Source: an uncultured Fidelibacterota bacterium (lineage in GTDB: Bacteria; Marinisomatota; Marinisomatia; Marinisomatales; TCS55). From it: a stretch of DNA of 17,974 bases. The notes beneath the pieces were generated by a model, which saw nothing but the letters and a program-made list of their open reading frames with translations, did no database searches and had not been told where the DNA came from. The translations under genes and the position numbers were made by a program. Shown piece by piece: positions 9,139-14,385 of this stretch; position 1 is the stretch's first letter, and the number at the start of each line of letters is the position of its first letter. Location: positions 1 to 17,974 of the forward strand of contig CAJWTA010000016.1 in the NCBI GenBank assembly GCA_913046805.1. Reading direction: 5' to 3'.

Positions 9139-9954
9139 ATGTTCAATTTTTTAAAAAGTGACATACTAAGAATCCTTGACGCGACACAAAACGAGAGAGA
9201 TATTTTATTGTCTCATAAAATATACAGCTCTATTCAAACTATTGACGATCTTCATGTATTCATGGAAAACCATGTTTTTGCAGTGTGGGACTTTATGTCA
9301 ATTCTTAAGACGCTTCAAAAAAAACTTACATGCACCGAAGTTCCCTGGACACCAAAAGGTGGAGGTACTCCCGCGAGACTACTCAATGAAATTGTTACAG
9401 AAGAAGAATCCGACATCGATATTTACGGTGAATATAAGAGTCATTTTGAAATGTATTATCAAGCTATGAGTGAAGCTGGTGCAAATACAGAAAAGATTGA
9501 ATCATTTTTAACAAACGTTGGTTTAGGGGTTGACGAAGCCCTGATTAAAAGCGACACACCTAAACCCGCAAAAAATTTTGTTAATACCACATTTTCCATG
9601 CTAGAAAATGCTCCCGATTATGTTGTAGCGTCTATGTTCACATTTGGCAGGGAAGAAGTTATACCAAATATGTTTCGATCGATAATTGGTAAAATAGATA
9701 AAGACCTCAAAGGTAAGCTCAAAAATTTTATATACTATTTGGATCGTCACATTGGCGTTGACGAGGATGAGCACGGTCCTGCTGCTTTAAAAATGATTAA
9801 AGTGTTATGTGGAAATGATGATGAAAAATGGAATGAAGCTGCACATGCAGCTAAGAAGACAATGGAGGCAAGAATTGTTTTTTGGAATGAAATTCTTGAT
9901 GAACTGAATTATGCTAAATCTGCTAATTCCCCATCTATATATTCATCTCTATAA
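9139..9954 (+). CDS. DUF3050 protein, probable haem-oxygenase-like-fold metalloprotein
   Basis: 271 residues, no signal peptide, strongly helical and acidic. I recognise it as DUF3050-like: MENHVFAVWDFMSILKTLQ (42-60), EVPWTPKG (67-74), FTFGREEVIPNMF (167-179) and YYLDRHIGVDEDEHGP (199-214). Regularly spaced carboxylate and His residues (Glu43, His45, Glu98, His102, Glu172/Glu173, His204, Asp208, Glu211, His212) resemble the ligand set of haem-oxygenase-like diiron oxidases, so a metal-dependent oxidase or oxygenase role is a reasonable guess; no function is established as far as I know. It lies 17 nt after gcvP and is probably co-transcribed. Its last 46 nt overlap the 3' end of the convergent mtaB gene, so its C-terminal tail (residues about 257-271) is constrained by two genes. 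Confidence 0.8.
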   Translation: MFNFLKSDILRILDATQNERDILLSHKIYSSIQTIDDLHVFMENHVFAVWDFMSILKTLQKKLTCTEVPWTPKGGGTPARLLNEIVTEEESDIDIYGEYKSHFEMYYQAMSEAGANTEKIESFLTNVGLGVDEALIKSDTPKPAKNFVNTTFSMLENAPDYVVASMFTFGREEVIPNMFRSIIGKIDKDLKGKLKNFIYYLDRHIGVDEDEHGPAALKMIKVLCGNDDEKWNEAAHAAKKTMEARIVFWNEILDELNYAKSANSPSIYSSL

Positions 9955-11210
9955 TCAAAAAGCTTTACGTTTTGGATTGTATTTATAATTGAAGAGTCTG
10001 CTTGCACACCAACTTTAATATAATTATCTGTGTAACCCACTATTTTATCATTCCTTAAATATTCAAAGAGTACTGGACGTGATGATTTAACAAACTTATT
10101 TTGATGTTCACGGAGCATTTTTTGAGAAAATTTTCTCAAAATCGCGCTGCGTTTAGCGCGTGTTTTATTATCAACTTTATTGTCCAGTTTTATTGCATCA
10201 GTATTTGGTCTCTCTGAGTATGTAAATACATGTAGGTATGAAATTTTTAATTTATCGATAAATTGAACAGTTTCAACAAAATCATCATCTGATTCGCCTG
10301 GGAAGCCTACGATAACATCTGCTCCAATAGTTGCATCTGGTATTACATTTTTAATCATTTTAACGCATTCAAAATATGTTGAACGCTTATATCTTCTTCG
10401 CATTAAGGTTAATATTTTATCAGAACCAGATTGTAATGGAATATGGAAATGAGGCATGATCTTTTTAGAGGACGAACAAAAATTAATTATTTCTTTACTT
10501 AGCAAATTTGGCTCTATAGAGGATATACGGAGTCTTTCTATGTCAAGCTTATCAAGCTCTTGGATTAAAGACAAAAAACTTTCATTGCTTGATTTGCCAA
10601 AATCTCCAATATTGACTCCTGTGAGAACCAGCTCTTTTGCCCCTTCTCGAATAGCTTGGTTTGCAAGTTGAATTGTTTTTTTTACTGAGTCATTTCTACT
10701 TTTACCGCGCGCTAAGGGAATTGTACAAAATGAACAAACGTAATCGCAACCGTCTTGAATTTTCAAATATGAACGTGTTCGATCCCCGATCGAATATGAC
10801 GGTTTAAAGGAATGTGTTTCAGAAATATCGGCTCTTATTACTTTAGTTTCTCCAGCAATATCTAAGCTGTCGAGTTCATTTAGTAAATTGAATTTTTTTT
10901 CAGAACCAATAATAAGATCAACACCTTTTATGTTAAAGATTTCATCAGGATTAAGCTGAGCATAACAACCAATTACAGCTACCTTAGAATTGGGATTAAT
11001 CCTTTTAGCTTGACGTATTAGTTTTCTTGCTTCTTTATCGGCATTATCCGTTACAGAACATGTATTCAATACGTAGAAATCAGCAAAATCCTTATAACCT
11101 ACTTTTTTAAATCCTCTTCTTGTAAAATCTTTAGAGATCATAGAGGTCTCTGAAAAGTTCAGCTTGCAACCCATGGTATGGAATGCAATTTTTTTATATT
11201 CGGTGCTCAT
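9909..11210 (-). CDS. mtaB: tRNA (N6-threonylcarbamoyladenosine-37) methylthiotransferase MtaB
   Basis: Radical-SAM enzyme converting t6A37 to ms2t6A37 in ANN-decoding tRNAs, using two [4Fe-4S] clusters. 433 residues, usual length. The N-terminal MTTase domain carries Cys15 (HTMGCKLN), Cys51 (NTCSVT) and Cys82 (IGCYAQ). The radical-SAM domain has CDYVCSFC (Cys155, Cys159, Cys162) followed by LARGKSR, TGVNIGDFG and HIPLQSGSDKIL. GADVIVGFPGE and the C-terminal region from about residue 370, a TRAM-like RNA-binding domain, complete it. The HTMGCKLN opening and lack of RimO features favour MtaB over MiaB or RimO. It is divergent from the chorismate mutase gene (78-nt gap) and convergent with the DUF3050 gene. 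Its coding sequence contains a 22-bp perfect palindrome at 10120-10141. Confidence 0.93.
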   Translation of the reverse strand: MSTEYKKIAFHTMGCKLNFSETSMISKDFTRRGFKKVGYKDFADFYVLNTCSVTDNADKEARKLIRQAKRINPNSKVAVIGCYAQLNPDEIFNIKGVDLIIGSEKKFNLLNELDSLDIAGETKVIRADISETHSFKPSYSIGDRTRSYLKIQDGCDYVCSFCTIPLARGKSRNDSVKKTIQLANQAIREGAKELVLTGVNIGDFGKSSNESFLSLIQELDKLDIERLRISSIEPNLLSKEIINFCSSSKKIMPHFHIPLQSGSDKILTLMRRRYKRSTYFECVKMIKNVIPDATIGADVIVGFPGESDDDFVETVQFIDKLKISYLHVFTYSERPNTDAIKLDNKVDNKTRAKRSAILRKFSQKMLREHQNKFVKSSRPVLFEYLRNDKIVGYTDNYIKVGVQADSSIINTIQNVKLFDYRDEYIDGELADLA

Positions 11211-11254
11211 AGATAATTATCAAAAAATAATTCATAAATTTAATCAAATATCAT

Positions 11255-11283
11255 TTTACAGTTATAACAGTAATTTGTACATT
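11255..11283 (+). promoter_or_regulatory. Candidate promoter of the chorismate mutase gene
   Basis: TTTACA at 11255-11260 and TACATT at 11278-11283 are 17 nt apart, which would start transcription at or next to the ATG (11289). An alternative -10, TATAAC at 11263-11268, would give a leader of about 14 nt but has a poor -35. The 78-nt gap between divergent mtaB and this gene must hold promoters for both. No ribosome site precedes the ATG. Confidence 0.35.
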
Positions 11284-11288
11284 TTTAA

Positions 11289-11552
11289 ATGCCAACAGAA
11301 AATAAAATTAGAGACCTACGAGATAAAATTGACTCACTTGATGATAAAATTGTTGAATTGTTAGAGAAGCGCTCTTTGATTTCTAAAAACATTGGGGAAA
11401 TAAAGCGAAGCACCGGTAAAGTAGTGCTTGACAGTCAAAGAGAAAAAGAGATTATTGATCGTCTCGCACTAAAAACAAAAATTTTAAACAAAGTATCGTT
11501 GCATTTAATTTTTAAAAATATCTTCAAAATATCACGGAAGATTCAATCATAA
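11289..11552 (+). CDS. aroQ: Chorismate mutase, AroQ type, monofunctional
   Basis: Converts chorismate to prephenate, the branch point to Phe and Tyr. At 87 residues it is a stand-alone CM_2 helical domain. Active-site residues fall at the same numbers as in the E. coli P-protein mutase: Arg11, Arg28, Lys39, Asp48, Arg51 and Glu52; Ser82 and Gln86 near the C-terminus match its Ser84 and Gln88 after a two-residue deletion. No fused dehydratase, TyrA or DAHP synthase. It heads the aromatic cluster but is separated from pheA by a 195-nt regulatory gap containing an attenuator, so it would be expressed without that control unless it has its own. A non-covalent complex with the class II DAHP synthase, as in Mycobacterium tuberculosis, is a possibility to test. 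Confidence 0.93.
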   Translation: MPTENKIRDLRDKIDSLDDKIVELLEKRSLISKNIGEIKRSTGKVVLDSQREKEIIDRLALKTKILNKVSLHLIFKNIFKISRKIQS

Positions 11553-11560
11553 AAATAAGT

Positions 11561-11589
11561 TTGATTAGAGCATTAAAATTGGTTAATAT
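11561..11589 (+). promoter_or_regulatory. Candidate promoter of the attenuator leader
   Basis: TTGATT (11561-11566) and TAATAT (11584-11589) are exactly 17 nt apart, just after the chorismate mutase stop. Transcription would begin near 11595-11597, next to the second ATG (11597) of the leader. A different -10, TAAAAT at 11574-11579, would start it near the first ATG (11588) but lacks a -35. Each proposed hexamer matches consensus at only four or five positions; readthrough from the chorismate mutase promoter is the alternative. Confidence 0.35.
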
Positions 11590-11668
11590 GCACCATATGA
11601 TTCATTTAAAAACAAAAAACTATTTTAGTGGCTATTACTTTTTTACCTGGAAGAGGGTTTTGCAATAA
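11588..11668 (+). CDS. Aromatic leader peptide of a transcription attenuator (26 aa)
   Basis: A short open reading frame from ATG 11588 to TAA 11666-11668 encodes 26 residues, with residues 11-21 reading NYFSGYYFFTW: three Tyr, three Phe and one Trp in eleven codons, ending ...WKRVLQ. Such a run directly before an intrinsic terminator and a biosynthetic pheA gene is the signature of an attenuation leader peptide, comparable in principle to pheL and trpL. ATG 11597 (Met4) is an alternative start giving 23 residues and the same aromatic run. No Shine-Dalgarno is evident, so translation may be leaderless or weakly initiated. It would act in cis: stalling at Tyr or Phe codons reports shortage of charged tRNA. 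It is too short to be found by ordinary gene callers. Confidence 0.85.
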   Translation: MHHMIHLKTKNYFSGYYFFTWKRVLQ

Positions 11669-11702
11669 AAGGTATATCTACTTTTATCATTAATCAAAAC
11701 CC
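11655..11702 (+). promoter_or_regulatory. Antiterminator pairing of the aromatic attenuator
   Basis: GGGTTTTG (11655-11662, within leader codons 23-25) is perfectly complementary to CAAAACCC (11695-11702), which contains most of the 5' arm of the terminator. The two structures are mutually exclusive. A ribosome stopped at the Tyr/Phe codons (11621-11644) leaves the first element free, so the antiterminator can form; one that reaches the stop codon at 11666-11668 covers it and lets the terminator fold. CAAAA at 11613-11617 could weakly pair with TTTTG (11658-11662) as a protecting stem when translation does not start. Confidence 0.75.
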
Positions 11703-11726
11703 CGGTCCTAATCGGGGTTTTTTTTT
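11696..11726 (+). terminator. Intrinsic terminator of the aromatic attenuator
   Basis: AAAACCCCG (11696-11704) and CGGGGTTTT (11713-11721) form a perfect 9-bp stem with an 8-nt loop, and the T tract runs on to 11726 (nine T in all). It lies 22 nt before pheA, too close to be merely the end of the chorismate mutase unit, and its left arm is shared with the antiterminator. In a very AT-rich region this GC-cored stem stands out. Confidence 0.92.
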
Positions 11727-11747
11727 ACATAAAGTTAAAGGAATATA

Positions 11748-12314
11748 ATGAAATCTATAGGAATTCAAGGCGGCAAGGGGAGTTTTTCAGAAGAAGCTGC
11801 AAGTCAATTTGTTTCAAATCACGGTATTGATGATTATAAAATTATATATCAAATATCATCTCAAAGCGTTCTAGATGGTTTGGATACTGGTAAAACAGAT
11901 TATGGTATTATTGCAATGGAAAATGCTCAAGGAGGTGTCGTTATTGAAAGCATTGAAGCTCTCGCAAAGTACAAATGTTCAATTATTGAAATGTTTCATA
12001 TTTCTGTTGATCAAAACCTACTGGGAATTAAAGGAACAAATGTTGGTGATATAACTGAGATACGCTCACACCAACAGGCATTACGTCAGTGTAAAGATTT
12101 TTTGAGTGAGTATTTTTGGACTAGACCTCTTATTGAAGAAGATGACACAGCTGAATCCGCAAGAAGGCTATCTGAGGGTAAGCTTCCCAATACCTCTGCT
12201 GTAATTGCTAATAAAGCTTGTGCTGATCTATACGGATTAGAAATACTCAAAGAAAGTATTCATGATTTGAAGCACAATCTTACCCTATTCCTTGGATTAA
12301 CTAAACTAAAATAA
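11748..12314 (+). CDS. pheA: Prephenate (or arogenate) dehydratase, catalytic domain only, no ACT domain
   Basis: Decarboxylating dehydration of prephenate to phenylpyruvate (or arogenate to Phe). 188 residues cover only the two-lobed PDT domain: GIQGGKGSFSEEAA (5-18), the ENS-type motif present as AMENAQGGVV (56-65), and SHQQALRQC (107-115). The usual TRF active-site triplet is TLF (179-181): the catalytic Thr is kept, the Arg is not. The ACT domain that gives Phe feedback in most PheA (about 280 residues) is missing, and the reading frame ends cleanly right after the PDT domain. Style is closest to Bacteroidetes-like PheA. SD AAAGGA (11737-11742) precedes ATG by 5 nt. First gene after the attenuator; tyrA follows after 3 nt. 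A non-aromatising prephenate decarboxylase (BacA-like) is a less likely alternative. Confidence 0.83.
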   Translation: MKSIGIQGGKGSFSEEAASQFVSNHGIDDYKIIYQISSQSVLDGLDTGKTDYGIIAMENAQGGVVIESIEALAKYKCSIIEMFHISVDQNLLGIKGTNVGDITEIRSHQQALRQCKDFLSEYFWTRPLIEEDDTAESARRLSEGKLPNTSAVIANKACADLYGLEILKESIHDLKHNLTLFLGLTKLK

Positions 12315-12317
12315 ATT

Positions 12318-13058
12318 ATGAAAAGTGTTGGGGTAATTGGCCTAGGAAGGTTTGGAAAAGTTCTAGTGAATATTTTACAGAAAGGGTATACGATATCTGC
12401 TTACGATATACATGATAAAGCACCTATGTCAAATGTAAGTTTTTGTACTTTAGATAAAGTATTGGAAGAACGTGTTATTTTTATTGCCGTCCCAATCAGA
12501 GGCTTTGATTCTTTAATAAAAGAAATATCAACAAAATTAAAACCTGGAACAACCTTGATAGATGTATGCTCTGTTAAATCATACCCTGTTGATATCATGT
12601 TAAAATATACTAACACAAAAATCGGTATCATTGCAACGCATCCAATGTTCGGGCCCGATTCATTTTCAACAAATACTAAATTAAAAATGATGATGTATAA
12701 TGTGCGTGATATAGGCAATCAATTTTTAATATGGAGCGATTATTTTTCAAATCAAGGAATTGAAATAATAGAAATGTCACCTGATGAACATGATCGTCTT
12801 GCTGCAAGAAGCCAAGGCATAACACATTTTCTTGGAAGAATGCTAAAGCAGTTTGGAATACAAAAAACTCAAATAGATACACAAGGATTCAAAGACTTAC
12901 TAGATTTGGTCGATCAGACATGTAACGACACGTGGGACCTGTATACTGACCTGCAATTGTATAATCCGCACACTCTAGATACAATTACAGAACTACGAAA
13001 ATCAACAGAATCACTTGATAAACAACTAAGGGAAATCAATGATGTGGAAAAAAGATAG
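12318..13058 (+). CDS. tyrA: Prephenate/arogenate dehydrogenase, plant arogenate-dehydrogenase-like, no ACT domain
   Basis: Oxidative decarboxylation leading to Tyr. 246 residues: Rossmann GLGRFG (8-13) with Asp30 closing the second strand, DVCSVKSYP (82-90), the catalytic ATHPMFGPDS (106-115) and EMSPDEHDRLAARSQGITHFLGR (152-174, conserved His158 and His170), then IDTQGFKDLLDLVDQT (186-201) and DLYTDLQLYNP (207-217). The last three blocks read like plant arogenate dehydrogenases rather than E. coli TyrA, so arogenate may be the substrate; I cannot decide from sequence. There is no ACT domain, so no obvious Tyr feedback site. It starts 3 nt after pheA without a visible ribosome site and overlaps the DAHP synthase gene by 20 nt. 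Confidence 0.87.
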   Translation: MKSVGVIGLGRFGKVLVNILQKGYTISAYDIHDKAPMSNVSFCTLDKVLEERVIFIAVPIRGFDSLIKEISTKLKPGTTLIDVCSVKSYPVDIMLKYTNTKIGIIATHPMFGPDSFSTNTKLKMMMYNVRDIGNQFLIWSDYFSNQGIEIIEMSPDEHDRLAARSQGITHFLGRMLKQFGIQKTQIDTQGFKDLLDLVDQTCNDTWDLYTDLQLYNPHTLDTITELRKSTESLDKQLREINDVEKR

Positions 13059-14385
13059 CTGGAAAAATTTTGAAGCGCTTCATATACCTAAATACGAAGA
13101 TATAAATAAACTAAATGAAGTGTTGAACACACTCAGAGGTTTTCCGCCTCTTGTTTTTGCTGGCGAAGTTAGATCGTTGCGAAAATCACTGGGTCATGTT
13201 GCAGAAGGAAATGCTTTTTTATTACAAGGGGGTGATTGCGCAGAAAGCTTTTCAGAGTTTCATGCTGATAATATTCGTGATACATTTCGAGTGATTTTAC
13301 AAATGGCTGTCATTCTTACATCGGGAACCAATCTCCCAATAGTAAAAGTTGGAAGAATGGCAGGCCAATTTGCCAAGCCACGCTCAAGTCCAACTGAAAT
13401 CAAAAACGGTGAAGAACTTGAAAGCTATAGAGGCGATATAATTAACGGTATAGATTTTGAAAAATCATCACGCAAGCCTGACCCTGATCGTATGTTAAAA
13501 GGGTACTCACAAGCAGCATCAACTTTAAATTTATTACGCGCCTTCGCTGATGGTGGGTATGCAGACTTACGATATGTTAATTCATGGAATATGGGTTTTT
13601 TAAAATCAGGACCCGAATACAAAAGATATCATAGTCTAGCTAACAAAATACAAGAAAGTCTTAATTTTATGGAAGCGTTAGGAGTAAGCTCAAAAAATAC
13701 GCCCCAACTCACTAAGACGGAATACTATACATGCCATGAGGCTTTGTTGTTGCCTTACGAAGAAGCACTGACTCGAGAGGATTCAACTACTGGTGATATT
13801 TATGATACGTCAGCGCATTTTGTTTGGATTGGCGATAGAACAAGATTTTCTGGCAGTGCACATGTTGAGTTTTGCGCTGGAATACAAAATCCCATAGGCA
13901 TTAAATGTGGTCCAACGCTAGATCACGATGATTTACTAAAAATTCTGGATAAGCTTAATCCAGATAATTCTCCAGGTAGGATAACATTAATATCGCGTTA
14001 TGGCAGTGAAAAAGTTCAGGAATATCTTCCTGGGTTGATTGAACTGATTTCTAATGAAGGTAGATCTGTGGTATGGTCATGTGATCCAATGCATGGAAAT
14101 ACTGTTAAAAGTTCAAATGGTACAAAAACGAGGCCTTTTGAAAATATTTTAAATGAAGTCAAAAATAATATTAAGATTCATAATTCGCAAGGTAGCTGGT
14201 TTGGTGGAATACACCTTGAAATGACTGGTCAAAATGTAACAGAGTGTACTGGTGGAATTGACGAAATTTCAGAATCTGAATTGAAAGACAGATATCATAC
14301 GCATTGCGATCCAAGGTTAAATGCCAACCAAGCGATCCAGCTGGCATTCTTAATAGCAGATGAACTAAAGAATAATGCCAATTAA
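13039..14385 (+). CDS. 3-deoxy-7-phosphoheptulonate synthase, class II (plant-type DAHP synthase)
   Basis: First step of the shikimate pathway, condensing PEP and erythrose 4-phosphate. 448 residues, typical of class II enzymes (plants, Mycobacterium, Pseudomonas) and unrelated in detail to E. coli AroFGH. Metal ligands by family comparison: Cys67 (LLQGGDCAESF), His352 (DPMHGNT), Glu394 (HLEMTGQNVTEC) and Asp424 (THCDPRLNANQ). Substrate motifs include KVGRMAGQFAKPRS (103-116), TCHEALLLPYEEALTR (231-246) and WIGDRTR (263-269). ATG 13039 is followed at once by another ATG. Overlaps tyrA by 20 nt and aroA by 11 nt. Class II enzymes are often regulated by aromatic amino acids at N-terminal sites or through a chorismate mutase partner. 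Confidence 0.96.
   Translation: MMWKKDSWKNFEALHIPKYEDINKLNEVLNTLRGFPPLVFAGEVRSLRKSLGHVAEGNAFLLQGGDCAESFSEFHADNIRDTFRVILQMAVILTSGTNLPIVKVGRMAGQFAKPRSSPTEIKNGEELESYRGDIINGIDFEKSSRKPDPDRMLKGYSQAASTLNLLRAFADGGYADLRYVNSWNMGFLKSGPEYKRYHSLANKIQESLNFMEALGVSSKNTPQLTKTEYYTCHEALLLPYEEALTREDSTTGDIYDTSAHFVWIGDRTRFSGSAHVEFCAGIQNPIGIKCGPTLDHDDLLKILDKLNPDNSPGRITLISRYGSEKVQEYLPGLIELISNEGRSVVWSCDPMHGNTVKSSNGTKTRPFENILNEVKNNIKIHNSQGSWFGGIHLEMTGQNVTECTGGIDEISESELKDRYHTHCDPRLNANQAIQLAFLIADELKNNAN

Noticed and set aside
9176..9469. 97-codon plus-strand frame within the DUF3050 gene
   Set aside because: Out-of-frame shadow; the overlapping DUF3050 frame is conserved-looking and longer.
11553..11747. Riboswitch or T-box in the pheA leader
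   Set aside because: No T-box sequence or specifier-loop layout is apparent; the aromatic codon run, terminator and antiterminator are explained by ribosome-mediated attenuation.
12401..12718. 105-codon open frame on the minus strand
   Set aside because: Shadow of tyrA, which has all its catalytic motifs; no independent start signal or homology.
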